Assembly: GCA_020205615.1 (NCBI GenBank)
Contig: CM035169.1
Location: 14,949,258 to 15,013,257 of the forward strand
DNA: 64,000 bases
Reading direction: 5' to 3'
Source of the DNA: Panax quinquefolius
Lineage: Eukaryota; Streptophyta; Magnoliopsida; Apiales; Araliaceae
A program made the translations under genes and the position numbers. Position 1 is the stretch's first letter. Every line of letters begins with the position of its first letter. Below are positions 11,521 to 23,296 of the stretch, in pieces. A model generated the notes under the pieces. The model worked only from the letters and a program-made list of their open reading frames with translations, did not search any database and had not been told where the DNA came from.

Positions 11521-12635
11521 TTGAATAACTGCGTCATGCGGCTTCTATCGCATGCACGGTGATTTCTTTTGTTATTCCATTCTTTATTATACCCAAATGG
11601 TTAAAACTTTGACTTCTATACTCCATGAAATTAGTAGAATATCCTCGATATTTGCGTTTCATCCAAAGATCTTTTCATGGAAATATTCTTCCGATCATTC
11701 TTGAATTTTACTCTACAAAACAAGATCATGTTGACAATTTGGACGTTAATAATTCCCGGATAAAATAATTCTTGAACTTGTTTTATCAATTTTTTATATC
11801 ATTGTCATCATCCTCATGTTTATATTTTTTGAAAGTCATCCATGGCACTCAGAAGTATATAGATGGACTTGGTATGATTATGACGAGAGACTATTCTTGT
11901 AATCATTGGCCGTAATGTTACAAATGATGTGATAAAAAAATCCTCGGTAGTAGTACATTGATGGATGTTTGTTGGCATGATCACGACCATTAATGAATAC
12001 ACAAATATTCTCGCCCGTAAGTGCATGAATAATTGTGGTCGCGATACTAAAAATATCCTCGGCAGTAGTGTGGGTGGGTGATTCGATGATGTGGAATATT
12101 TATTAAAGTTTGAGTCTCAAATTATAACAAAGATGAAAAACCTTTAAAACCTAAAAGATAGTAGACTTTATTTTCTACTTGACTCTTTTAATGGATCGTA
12201 TATTCCATCTGCAGCTAAACCGGTTGTCTATTGTATTTTATCGGGCTTAACATTATCAAGACTATTGATAATTTATTCTCGCATTATCTTAGTCATAATA
12301 TTTCTTTGAATTGGGCTAGTTGAGCTCACCCTTTCTTTCACCGTTTTCTTCGTGAAATGATAATATACCGGGACGAGTCTGGGAAACGAAAGTGATGGTC
12401 CTCAAGATAGCATTAGTAGTCCTCACTATTCTCAGAAAATAGTGTGATAATAATCAGAATGAGGACTTTTGTTTGAGTTTGTATAATATCTAGTAGATTT
12501 ATATTTGTATTTAAACTCACGCTTTATGTCGATTGCATACACATATGCTTATGTTAATAAGTTGTATTTAAATTACATACCATGTAAGTGGCGACTCAAG
12601 ATGGGTGATGTATACCTAATTTTGGGGCGTCATAC

Positions 12636-12654
12636 TTAGTATCGAGCTAGGGAT
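12636..12654 (+). other. Primer-binding site of element B
   Basis: TTAGTATCGAGCTAGGGAT lies directly after the 5' LTR and resembles the initiator-tRNA-Met site with mutations. Confidence 0.55.
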
Positions 12655-12822
12655 GTGATCCCCGCTAAGATGTGAGAATAGTACTAGAGAGGGAGAGACG
12701 GGGAATACCTTCATTTAGTATTTACCTACCTAAGTTTATGTGCTATTTTATTGGTTGGTCGGGAAGATAAGGATAATTTGTTACATGTCAATTAACCTTT
12801 TGTTTTGTGGCGAGATCTCAAA

Positions 12823-13960
12823 ATGACATCCGAGAATGTTGAGAATAAAGAATGGAGCCGCGAGCGATCGTTGATTCACCACATATCAATAATCAAGATA
12901 ATGTGCATCGTGAAGGCGATAATCCTCATGCAAAACAACAACACCGACCAAAATGACAAATGATCAAATGTTCGGAGGCTTTATGTAATTTATGCAACAA
13001 AGAAAGCGAGAGCGACTCACTGCTCCAAAACGTAGGTGGAAACACGGAAAACTCTCAAAGTCCACCGCTAAACAATTTAAGGAGCTGGGACCACCGGAGT
13101 TTAAGGGAGAGCCAAAACCACTTCTTCTAAGCATGGATAAAGCAGATTACCAAGATATTTGATGTCTTGGGATGCTCCGAGGAGCAAAAGTTCCTTTGCA
13201 CGCCTTTATGTTGCATTTTGAGAAAGGATTCGGGTGGAATCCAGAAACGCGTACTCAACCAAATTGCATCAAGATATCTTGGGAGAAGTTCCAGAGTTGC
13301 TCAACGACAAATACTTTCCGGAAAGTATTCGCCATACGAAGGAGGTGGAGTTTATCAAGTTGGAACAAAACAATATGACCGTGTCGCAATACGAGGCAAA
13401 ATTTGCATGAGTTATCACGGTTTATATCCCCACTTGTGGATAATGAAGAGAAATGGCGCGAATGTTTTTAAGAGGTTTGAAGCAGGAGATACGCCAACAT
13501 CTTATTTCTCATAAACCGTGTTTGTATTCGGATGTTGTAAATAGGGCTCGCTTAGTGGAGTCGCGATAATGAGTCAACGCAACTAAAAGAGAGCAAAGAC
13601 AAAATTATAATACCAAATGAGAATAGTCATCGAGGCGGTGACAACAAGCGTGGAGGAATCAACAGTGGCCGAGCATGGTAACCACTTCTGTGGTAATCGT
13701 ACAAAAACAATAAGAATGGACATTTCAAGAAAGGAGATTCAACAATGATGGAAAGACGTCAAAGACCAAAGACCCATTGTTAAGGAAGGAGAAAGACCAC
13801 CTATCATATGCTTCAAATGCGGAGGAGAGGGACACATCGATCCAAATCTGCGCCATGCCAGTCCAAAGCATGTTATAATTGTGGAAGAGAAGGTCACTTA
13901 GCTCGATTTTGTCGTTTCATCAAGACAAATTCAATTAGGATGATGGAGGCACCAAAGGCC
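12823..13960 (+). pseudogene. gag remnant of element B
   Basis: It begins at the ATG at 12823 (MTSENVEN), the position equivalent to MSIENINN in element E. Capsid words survive across frames: a GPPEFKGEPKP stretch near 13090 and PHLWIMKRNGANVFKRF near 13430. Two zinc-knuckle motifs follow. The first (13809 onward, CFKCGGEGHID) loses its last Cys to a frameshift. The second (13871-13912) is intact as C-YN-C-GREG-H-LARF-C. Known role: capsid formation and RNA binding. Several stops and frameshifts disable it. Confidence 0.8.
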
Positions 13961-14034
13961 ATCCCGTAAAATTCAAAACCCAGAACCAGTGCAAGGGAGA
14001 GCATTTATCGTGACCTCCCAAAGAGCAAGGGAAT

Positions 14035-14420
14035 CCGAATGAGGTCATCACGGGTAAGCTTATCATAAACTCTAATGAAGTCTATACTTTATTTGATAAC
14101 TGGTTCTACCCATTCTTTTATTTCTCCTACTTGCGCCATCGATTAAATTTGACTCTGGAGAAATTAGACTTTGACTTATCTCGTGGAAACTCAGCCGGGA
14201 GAAACCTTCATTACATCCAATCATTTATAAGTCTTGTTTGGTTCAAATCGGTACCCTCATATTACCCGTCGATCTTATTTCATTAAAAATACTTGCATTT
14301 GACGTGATTCTAGGGATTGATTGGTTAACTACTTATCATGCAAAAATTGATTGTTTTCGTAAGTCATGTTAGCTTTCATATTCCTAATCAACCTACTTAT
14401 GCTAATTCAAACGACCAAAA
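14035..14420 (+). pseudogene. Retropepsin-like protease remnant, element B
   Basis: Frame-broken stretch with the words STHSFIS, RLNLTLEKLDFDLS and FDVILGIDWLTTYHAKIDC, matching the aspartic protease region of Ty3/gypsy pol. The catalytic D-S/T-G reads D-T/N-G-S-T over a frameshift near 14098. Not functional. Confidence 0.75.
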
Positions 14421-14579
14421 CCATTAAAATCAATCACGGTCATCTCAAGCCATAAAGCTATTCGCTTATTGAAAACGGATGTCAAGCTTTCTTAGCTCAT
14501 GTCACGATTTAAATAAAAATACGCCGCTTTTAACGATATTCCTATTGTTAATAAATTTCCGACGTATTCCTCAAGAACT

Positions 14580-15905
14580 TCCCGCCTACCTCAGAGCGTG
14601 AAATTAAATTTTGTATCGACCTTGAACCCGTGACAAAACCTATTTCCAAAGCCCCATATCGAATGGCTCTATTGAACTTCGTGAGTTAAAGACCCAACCG
14701 CAGGAATTGTTGACATCGGCTTTATTCGTCCCTAGTACTTCTCTCCTTGGGGTGCTCTGCTCTATTCGTGAAGAAGAAAGATGGGAGTATGCGACTTTGT
14801 ATTGATTATCGGGAGTTGAATCACGCCACCATCAAAAATAGGTATCCATTGCCACGTATTGATGACCGTTTGACCAACCGCAAGGAGCCAAATTCTTTTC
14901 AAAGATCGATCTTCGTTCCGGATATCACCAATTGAAGATTAGACCGTGCACATTCCAAAGACGACTTTCGAACCTGCAGACGGGCATTATGAATTCCCTA
15001 GTCATGTCCTTTGATTGACTAATGCTCCTCTTTGCGCCTTCATGGATATGATGAACCAGTATTCAAGGAATATTTAGATCACTTTGTGGTCGCTTTATTG
15101 ATGACATCCTTATTTATTCCAAAAGCCAAAGATCATGAAGAACACTTGAGGTCGATACACTCCAAAAGCTTCAGCGAATATAAGCTTTATGCCAAGTTGA
15201 AGAAATGCGAGTTCGGCTTGAAGAAGTAGCATTCCTTGGGCACGTGGTATCAAGTCATGGAATATCTGCTGACCCAAAGAAAGATCAAGCTATTCAAAGT
15301 CGGGAACAACCTAAATCGATGATCAAGTACGTAGCTTTCTGCTTAAATTGGTTATTATCGGAGATTCGTGGAAGGATTTTCTCGAATCGCTATTCCATCG
15401 ACTCAAATTTGACTTTAAAGATACAAAGTTCGGTTGGAGCGAAGAATGTGAGAAGAGTTTTCAAGAACTCAAGAGAGACTTATTTCAAAGACCGCTCGCT
15501 ACGACAATACCATCCTGCTCTGAAGGATTTGTCATCTACAATGATGCTTCTGCAAAGGGTCGGGATGTGTTCTCATGCAACATGGAAAAGTAATAGCCTT
15601 ATGCCTCGCGACAACTCAAAGAATATGAGAGGAATTATCCTACTCATGATCTAGAGTTGGCATACCGTTCTTTCAGACTTAAAATTTGGAGGCATTACTT
15701 GTATGGGAGAAAGTGGAGATCTTTACGGATCATAAAAGCCTCAAATATTTCTTCACTCAAAAGGAACTCAACACGCGACAACGACGTTGGCTTTGAATGC
15801 TGAAAGATTATGATCATACCATCCAATACCATCCTCGAAAAGCAAGCGTGGTAGCCGACGCATTGAGTAGGAAATCATATGCAAGTCTGAGTGCTGATAT
15901 TGTCA
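14580..15905 (+). pseudogene. Reverse transcriptase / RNase H remnant, element B
   Basis: Recognisable blocks in order: [20 protein letters not shown] then [11 protein letters not shown] (14747-14935); the catalytic FIDDIL box at 15094-15111, separated from the preceding LDHFVV by a frameshift at about 15091; KLKKCEFGL and VAFLGHVVSSHGI (15205-15270); FKDTKFGWSEECEKSFQELK; FVIYNDAS; and RNase H tail words ending in [20 protein letters not shown] (15797-15870). At least five frame changes. Known role: cDNA synthesis from element RNA. Inactive. Confidence 0.88.
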
Positions 15906-16169
15906 ACGCAGAGCCCATTTTGTGTGACTTGCAAAGGATGGAGATAGAATTAAAGACTCTGTGGACGCATGTGATGACAAATGAGTATACGAAAGTAGAA
16001 CCGACTTTAATTGATAAAGTTAAAGTCGCCAAGCTTACTGCACACGGAGTACGAGATGCGATGAGGAAGAAAGTCAAAGGCGTGCTTATCGCCAAGCAAG
16101 AATCGATGAAGAAGGAATACTTGAAGTCAACTCCGGACTTTGTGTTCCTAACGACCCCGATTTAAAGTA

Positions 16170-17467
16170 TAATATCATGATGGAAGCGCACAACACACCA
16201 TTTGCAATCCATCTCGGAGTACCAAAATGTATCATGATATTCACACATTTTGGTGGAGCAATAAGAAAGAGAGATAAATACTGCTTATCTCAAGGTGTCT
16301 AACTTGTCAACGAGTTAAAGCGGAGCATCAAGTACCAAAAGGTCCATCAGAACCACTTGAAATTCCGAAATGGAAGTGGGAGCACATTACCATGGATTTC
16401 ACTCTTCGGCCTTCCTAAGGTTTCTCAAGGCATTGATGCGATTTGGGTCATTGTTGATAGATTGACCAAGTCCGCTTCATTTCTTACCGATACGAGAAAC
16501 TTATACACTTGAACGCCTTGCTCAGATGTACATAAACGAGATTGTAAGATCGCATGGTATCCAGATCCATAGTTTCGATCGAGACCCAAGATTCACTTCA
16601 CGATTTTGGGTTAGTTTGCAAAAAGCTATGGGCACAGACTTACGATTTAGCTTCGGCATATCATCCTCGTAGACGGACGGACAATGGAGAGGACTATTCA
16701 AACTCTTGAAGATCTATTAAGACTCATGTCCTTGATTTCAAGGGGAGTTGGGACAAGTTCTTACCATTGGTGGAGTTTTCCTACAACAACAAATTATCAA
16801 GCAAAAGTATCGGCATGGCTCCATTCAAGCATTGTATGGAAGAAAGTGTCGCTCTCCAAAGATATCTTTGGGATGAGGGTGGGTGAAGCAACGTTGTTGG
16901 GACCGAGTTGGTAATGTGATGACTACGGAAAAGATTCAAATGATCCGACAACGTATAAAAACCTCACAAAATCGATAAAAGAGTTATCTTGATCTTCATC
17001 GAAAGGACGTGGAATTCGATATAGGAGATCATGTGTGTGTTAAGAGTCGCTCCATGGAAAGGAGTTACAAGATTTGGAAGGAGAGGAAAACTTAATCCTC
17101 GATTCATCGGTCCCATTTTAATCCTCGATCGAGTAGGAATCTGTGGCTTATAGACTCGCTTTCACCGCCAAATATGTCTCGTGTTCATAACGTTTTTCAC
17201 ATATCTATGTTACGTAAATATGAAAGACCCGAACCATATTATTGAAGTTAGACCCGATTTAAATAATGGAAGATTTGACGTATGAAGAGGTTCTGCTCAA
17301 ATTTTGATAAGAAAGAACATATTCTACGCTCCAAGGTTATACCTCAAGTCAAAGTTTTATGGAGAAACCACGATGTTGAGGAAATGACTTGGGAGTTAGA
17401 ATCAAATGAAATCAAGGTATCCTTACCTCTTCACATACTGTGTATCGCACTTAATTTCGAGGGCTAA
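16170..17467 (+). pseudogene. Integrase with chromodomain-like tail, element B (remnant)
   Basis: Visible pieces: the HHCC-type zinc region ending C-LTC-QRVKAEHQ (about 16300-16335), WKWEHITMDF (about 16370-16400), IWVIVDRLTKSA (about 16440-16475), an RTDN..EDY-like stretch near 16680, RFGRRGKLNPRFIGPI-like words near 17070, and the tail KVIPQVKVLWRNHDVEEMTWELE (17282-17467). The same domains are better preserved in element D. Frameshifts throughout. Confidence 0.85.
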
Positions 17468-17474
17468 ATTTCAT

Positions 17475-17487
17475 AAGAAGGGGAGGT
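17475..17487 (+). other. Polypurine tract of element B
   Basis: AAGAAGGGGAGG directly before the TG of the 3' LTR. Confidence 0.75.
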
Positions 17488-20034
17488 TGTAAGACCCCAC
17501 TTTTATAAATAAAGATGAATTTTTCTATAAATATTATTTTGAATATTATGGAATAAATTTGATATAATGTTATAGTTGTGGGTAATATTTATAAATTTTG
17601 CAAAGTATGCAAGTTGTTATAAAATATTCGTTTGGTCTGGGAATATTCTTTTGTTAGGAATATTCGCATAATGGCTCAATCATTGGTGGACCCCACAACA
17701 TTATTGTTTGATTGAGAAAACGACAAAAATATTTTATAAAAATAACTACGGAGGTGTTACCGCTAAAAATGTTGAACTACCCGGTGGTAAAAGTACGTAG
17801 AATATACGCGTGGTTCGCATAGAAGACACCAGTATTGATTATCGATGCTTACGTGAGAAGTCACTCACCATGCTCAATTATCGCTATGAATCACGCATCA
17901 TATCTCTTATATTATTGATTCAATTATTGTCACAAAGATCATCTCAGTATAATATGTTATAGTATTAAATCAATAATTGAGACGACATTTATAAATGATT
18001 AATAATTATTGAAAGATTAAATATGTGTTTATGATTTGTGGTAAGTTTGATTATTTTATGGGGGCTCATATGTCATCATCTAAGAGTCTCTTCATCAATA
18101 GTATTTACCTTCACCAATAGTAATAGTAATTACCTTTGTGAATAGTATTTACCTTCAATAGTAATTTACCCTTGTGAATAGTATTTACCTTCGTCAATAA
18201 TAGTATTTACCTTCGTTAATAGTAATTACCTTTACCGACGTCAAACCACTTGTCGTTTCACATTACAAGCGCCGAACCACTTGTCGTTTTCACATTATAA
18301 AGGCCAAACCAACGCAGCTTTTCACTTCGCTTTTCACATTTCTAAAAAGTAAGCTAGAAATCTTCTATAAATAGAGGCCTAGGGCTTCATTATTTTTCAC
18401 GAATTCATTCAAGCTATAGAGAGAGAGAAGTATAGAGAGAATAAGAGAGAAAGAAGAAGATTATTTTACTACTTACACCGCAGCAAAGATTCAATCTCCT
18501 ACCAAATGTAAGGGTGTTATTCTTTCTTATTCATTAAGAGAACCTGCTGTTATTCCATTGCTTATTATTCTCGCTGGAATAACTCGTGTATAAGTGGTTT
18601 ACCCTATACTTGGTGACATTCTTCTATTATTCTGCTGGAACATCCTCATCACAGTGTTTTTACACCGACTGGTTCCGCTCTTTATCATTCTGCTGGAACA
18701 TCCTGTGCATGTGTTTTACACCGACCGGTTCCGCTCTTTATTATTCTCGCTGGAACATCCTGCATGCAGTGTTTTACACCGACCGGTTTCGCTTTTATTA
18801 TTCTCGCTGAATATCCTATCTGTGTTTTACAACCGGATCCGGTTCCATCTTTATTATTCTGTTGGAACATCCTGCTTGGTGTGAATTTCACGACGACTTC
18901 GTTCCGTTATTTATTATTCATTGGAATAACTTTTATCATGTAAGGTCTATCGCATGCATGGTGATTTCTTTTGTTATTCCATTCTTTATTATACCCAAAT
19001 AAGTTAAAACTTTCGACTTCTATACTCCATGAAATTAGTAGAATATCCTTGATATTTGCGTTTCATCCAAAGATTCTTTCATGGAAATATTCTTCCGATC
19101 ATTCTTGAATTTTACTCTACAAAACAATGATCATGTTGACAATTTGACGTTAATAATTCCTGGATAAAATAATTCTTGAACTTGTTTTATCAATTTTATA
19201 TCATTGTCATCATCCTCATGTTTATATTTTTTGAAAGTCATCCGTGGCACATGTAGTGCATAGATGGACTTGGTATGATTATGACCGAGAGACTATTCTG
19301 TGTAATCACGAATTGTAATGTTACAAATGATGTGATAAAAAATCCTCGAAATGGTCAGAAGTACACATTGATGGATGCTTGTTGGCATGATCATGACCAT
19401 TAATGAATACACAAATATTCTCGCCCGTAGTAGTGCATGAATAATTGTGGTCGTGATACTAAAGAATATCCTCGCCGTAGTGCGGGGTGATTCGATGATG
19501 TGGAATATTTATTAAAGTTTGAGTCTCAAATAACAAAGATGATGAAAAACCTTTTAAAACCTAAAAGATAGTAGATTTTATTTTCTACTTGACTTTTTTA
19601 ATGGATTGCGTATTCCACGCAGCTAAACCTGGTTTATCATCAGTATTTTATCGCTTTAACATTATCAAGACTATTGATAATTTATTCTCGCATTATCTTA
19701 GTCATAATATTTCTTCTTTGGGCTAGTTGAGCTCACCTTTCTTTCACCGTTTCTCGTGAAATGATAATATAGGGGACGAGCCTGGGAAACGAGTGATGGT
19801 CCTCAAGATAAGATTAGTAGTCCTCACTATTCTCAGTAAAATAGTGTGATAATAATCGTAATGAGGACTTTTGTTTGAGTTTGTATAATATCTAGTAGAC
19901 GATATTTGTATTTAAACTCACGCTTATGTCGTATTATACACCCACAGTTATGTTAATAAGTTGTATTTAAATTCGCACTACGTAAGTGGCTACTCAAGAT
20001 GGGTGATGTATACCTAATTTTTGGGGGCGCCACA
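17488..20034 (+). repeat. 3' LTR of element B
   Basis: 2547 bases, TGTAAGACCCCAC...GGGGGCGCCACA. It carries a U3 array (18095-18235), a TATA box (18366-18377) and a leader array (18637-18920). Collinear with the 5' LTR, with scattered substitutions and small indels. Confidence 0.92.
18637..18920 (+). repeat. R/U5 hairpin-forming tandem array, 3' LTR of B
   Basis: The clearest copy of the array: five units of about 55-60 bases, each starting GGAACATCC (one unit GAATATCC) and carrying ACACCGACCGGTTCCGC. GGAAC pairs with GTTCC in the same unit, so the transcribed leader could fold into four or five successive stems. Confidence 0.75.
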
Positions 20035-20081
20035 ATACATGCATGAAATATTATATTATATTAGTACTTTCAAATTTAAAG

Positions 20082-20113
<32 letters not shown>

Positions 20114-20619
20114 TTATTTATTTATAAATAAAATTAAGTAAAATAACATTAATTAATTAAGTCCCGGGAGTTTCAAGTCTACATATATATGGGATAAATC
20201 GGTTTTTGGTCATTTTATGACGGGTCCGGTTTTTCATTGTAGTTACTCAAACTTTTTTTGTTACAATCGAATAACCTGTACTTTCAAAAATTTATAAATG
20301 GTCACTCAAATCGATTTTTCCGTCCAAAAAACTGACGGAAAAAGTCGATCATGCATTAAACTCCACTTTTTTATTTGACGTGATTTTGTTTTTTGACGTG
20401 GTGGCAGCTCCATTAGTTCAAGTTCTCAATCAACGATTTATTTTAATTTTATATATTTGTAATCATTCCATATAATAATTTCAAAATAATTATCTCATTC
20501 CATATAATAATTATCTCATTCCATATAATAATTTTAAAATTATAATAATAATTTCAAAATAATAATAATAATAATTTTTAAATAATAATAATAATTTCAA
20601 AATAATAATAACAACAACA

Positions 20620-21260
20620 ATAATAATAATTTTTAATTAATAAAATTATAAACAGTAATTAATTTTAAAATTATAAACAGTAAATAATTTTAAAAGTATA
20701 AACAGTAAATTAATTTTAAAAGTATGAACAGTTAATTAATTTTAAAATTATAAACAGTTAATTTTAAAATTATGAACAGTAATTATTTTAAAAATTATAA
20801 ACAGTAAATTATTTTAAAACTATGAACAGTAATTAATTTTAAAATTATAAACACTAATTTATTTTAAAATTATAAACAGTAATTATTTTTAAAAGTATAA
20901 ACAGTAAATTATTTTTAAAACTATGAACAGTAATTAATTTTAACATTATAAACAGTAAATTATTTGTAAAATTATAAACATTATTTTAAAATTAGTAATT
21001 AATTTTAAAATTATAAACACTAATTTATTTTAAAATTATAAACAGTAATTATTTTTAAAATTATAAACAGTAAATTATTTTTAAAACTATGAACAGTAAA
21101 TTATTTTAAAATTATAAACAGTAATTATTTTTAAAATTATGGACAGTAAATTAATTTTAAAACTATGAACAGTAATTAATTTTAACATTATAAACAGTAA
21201 ATTATTTTAAAATTATAAACAGTAATTATTTTAAAATTATAAATAGTAAATTATTTTTAA
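20620..21260. repeat. Degenerate tandem array, ATTATAAACAGTAATTA units
   Basis: About two dozen copies of a 24-30-base unit, consensus near TTTTAAAATTATAAACAGTAA, with variants TATGAACAGT and TATAAACACT. It lies inside the MULE-like element and is followed (21270-21760) by runs of TTTTTAAAAACGTTA-type low-complexity sequence. Confidence 0.85.
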
Positions 21261-21795
21261 ACAGTATGGGAATTCTATTTTTAAAAAAATTTAAAAATAG
21301 AATTTTTTAAAAAATAGACTTTTATAAAAATACAGAATTTTAAAATGAAAAACGCTAATTTTTTAAAAAAAATTATTTTAAAAATCAAATTTTTTTTAAA
21401 ACAGACTTTTTTAAAAAATAGAATTTTAAAAACATTATTTTTTTAACATAATTTCTTTTTTAAAAACGTTAATAATGTCGGAAAAAATTATTAACGTTTT
21501 TAAAAAAGAAATTATTAACGCTTTTAAAATTATTAACGCTTTTTTAAAAACAGATTTTTTAAAAATTATTAACGTTTTTTAAAAACGTTTTTTAAAAAAA
21601 TTATTAATGTTTTTAAAAAAGAAATTATTAACGTTTTTAAAATTATTAACGCTTTTTAAAAACAGATTTTTTAAAAAACAATTTTTTTTTATAAAACAGA
21701 CTTTTAAAAAATAGAATTTTAAAAAACATAATTTTTTTAACATAATTTCTTTTTAAAAACCTTAATTTTAAATTGTATTTTATTATTATTATGAA

Positions 21796-21796
<1 letters not shown>

Positions 21797-21856
<60 letters not shown>
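21797..21856. repeat. (ATT)n microsatellite
   Basis: About 20 uninterrupted TTA repeats near the right end of the MULE-like element. Confidence 0.9.
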
Positions 21857-22100
21857 GTTTTGGAGTCAACTTAAGCAAGATTCTAATTTAAGCAAAAAAT
21901 TTCAATTTTGAAGTCCACGTAGTGAAAAATGTTTTTAATTTAGATAAGTCAAGATTCCGTCCTGCTTTTTTTGACGGAAAATCTGACGAGTAATGATTTT
22001 TTAAATTTTGAAAGATACTGATTATTCGATTAGAAAAAAAAGTTTGATGAACTACAATGAAAACCTAATTCAAAGATAAATGTATTAAAAACTGATTTAT

Positions 22101-22102
<2 letters not shown>

Positions 22103-22164
<62 letters not shown>
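22103..22164. repeat. (TA)n microsatellite
   Basis: About 62 bases of TA directly outside the right end of the 20191-22102 element. Confidence 0.95.
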
Positions 22165-22167
<3 letters not shown>

Positions 22168-22560
22168 TGATAGTACATACATACATTAATTGGAGTATGA
22201 AATATTATGAAGAAATTATAACAGTATAACATGGTGTGGCGTGAAAAGTCTGACACAAGCACAACCTCTTAATTAAGATCAAGCCCAGAAGGACGACTGA
22301 CTGTATGGACAAGCGTATCTGATATCTCTCTACTAGCTAGTCTTTAAAAAAAAATAAACTAATCTAAATATGAAATTAAATAAAAATGAAAATGATGCAT
22401 ATGCCGACCAAAGATATAACGAGCTAGGAGTACACAGAACAAACTAAATGCCCATAAATTCGAATGAAATTACGGGATGCCAAGCCGTTGTTTCTTTCCG
22501 ACTAGCACATGCAGCAATGAAACATTTCATTTCTAAGACTCCGATCTTTAATTAAAAATA

Positions 22561-22752
22561 GAGTAATGCTAGAGCCACAATATATTTTATAATTATTTTA
22601 TAATTTATTAATGTGATATACTCTACATCAGTATATTGATGAATAAATTATTTTAATGTAGTCTTCGGTCCCATATAAAAGCTGAGGTAAAGTATGCCAC
22701 ATCAGTAAATTGTAAAATAGTTGTCAAATAAATTGTGTCTCTAGCATTATTC
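22561..22752. mobile_element. 192-bp MITE with 9-bp target duplication
   Basis: Ends are inverted: GAGTAATGCTAGAGCCACAA left, GAATAATGCTAGAGACACAA right (reverse complement). It is flanked on both sides by the perfect 9-base duplication TTAAAAATA (22552-22560 and 22753-22761). A 9-bp duplication is typical of Mutator-type transposition. No coding capacity. It sits about 230 bases upstream of the TATA box of the HLH gene. Confidence 0.88.
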
Positions 22753-22982
22753 TTAAAAATAATCTAATGTGTAAGTATATTTTTTATTTTAGTTAAAAAT
22801 TCAAAGTGTACTTTGATACTAGAAATGATAGTAAAAAATAATAATAAATTAAAATTATTATATCACTTTATAATCTTAAATTAAAAAAAAATATTTAATT
22901 TAAAGACTGAATAAAAAATTAAAATATTTTTTATTTAGTTTGGAAGGGATTGGAGTATACACTCTCCCACCTCAATACCTCA

Positions 22983-22993
22983 TATATAAATAG
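22983..22993 (+). promoter_or_regulatory. Likely TATA box of the PRE-like HLH gene
   Basis: TATATAAATAG, 304 bases before the start codon. Transcription would start near 23015-23025. The leader contains CT-rich runs and a (TA)n-(CA)n microsatellite at 23165-23200. Confidence 0.55.
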
Positions 22994-23020
22994 TAGAAGG
23001 TTTGGCCACTTGTTTCTCCC

Positions 23021-23206
23021 ATGCATTTGTCTAATTCTCTATTTTCCACCCAACAACACCACTCCACTAATTGTACTACTTGTGCCACTGCTGCGCTGCT
23101 GCTGCTACTCTGTCTCTCTGACTCTCTCTATTACTCATGTACCACTAGGAGTTCTCTCTCACTCTCTCTCTATATATATATATATACACACACAGACACA
23201 AATTAA
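23021..23206 (+). other. Possible upstream ORF in the leader of the HLH gene
   Basis: A 61-codon frame starting at the first ATG after the TATA box and ending 90 bases before the main start. Its translation (MHLSNSLFSTQQHHSTN...) includes a CATAALLLLLCLSDSL stretch and then microsatellite-coded SLSLYIYIYTHT. If transcription starts before 23021, ribosomes would meet it first. It may equally be chance. Confidence 0.3.
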
Positions 23207-23296
23207 ACCATCTCTTTAATTTCTTCTTTCCCACTCTAGCTAGCCAATTAAGTTAAATATTTCACACACATTTAAATAAATTAAGATCAGCTATAG

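Larger units (their letters stand above)
10067..12634 (+). repeat. 5' LTR of element B
   Basis: 2568 bases, collinear with 17488-20034. The start reads TGTAGTAAGACCTC against TGTAAGACCCC in the 3' LTR, a 3-base insertion. It ends GGGGCGTCATA against GGGGGCGCCACA. It contains a U3 array, a TATA box, a leader array and the dispersed palindromes also seen in element A. Confidence 0.9.
10067..20034 (+). mobile_element. Ty3/gypsy (Tekay/Del-like) LTR retrotransposon B, full-length but inactive
   Basis: A structurally complete 9.97-kb element: 5' LTR (10067-12634), primer-binding site, gag, protease, reverse transcriptase, RNase H, integrase with a chromodomain-type tail, polypurine tract and 3' LTR (17488-20034). 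LTRs run TGTA...CACA (5' copy TGTAG...CATA). The duplication ATACA lies at 10062-10066 and 20035-20039. Domain order protease-RT-RNase H-integrase places it in Ty3/gypsy; the end KVLWRNHDVEEMTWELE fits the chromodomain of the chromovirus branch. Multiple frameshifts and stops make it non-autonomous now. Confidence 0.93.
20191..22102. mobile_element. MULE-like terminal-inverted-repeat element, non-autonomous
   Basis: Left end GGGATAAATCGGTTTTTGG; right end in reverse complement GGATAAATCAGTTTTTAA. Similarity continues inward about 170 bases, including TCATTGTAGTT, AATCGAATAA and TTTTCCGTC..A..TGACGG blocks. Flanks are TA-rich (CATATATAT left, TATATATAT right), compatible with a 9-bp duplication but not proof. 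The interior is AT-rich short tandem repeats with no transposase. The two elements at 27712 and 38541 share the end style (GGC/GGG..AAA) and the CCGTC block. Confidence 0.75.

Noticed and set aside
15814..16095. Minus-strand 93-codon frame in element B
   Set aside because: Antisense shadow of the RNase H/integrase region, which has clear family words on the plus strand.
20620..21860. Regularly spaced repeats that could suggest a CRISPR array
   Set aside because: Units are contiguous and degenerate with no unique spacers, lie in a plant transposon, and are AT-rich simple sequence.
22065..22262. Minus-strand frame rich in Ile-Tyr repeats
   Set aside because: Translation of the (TA)n microsatellite; no start context or domain.
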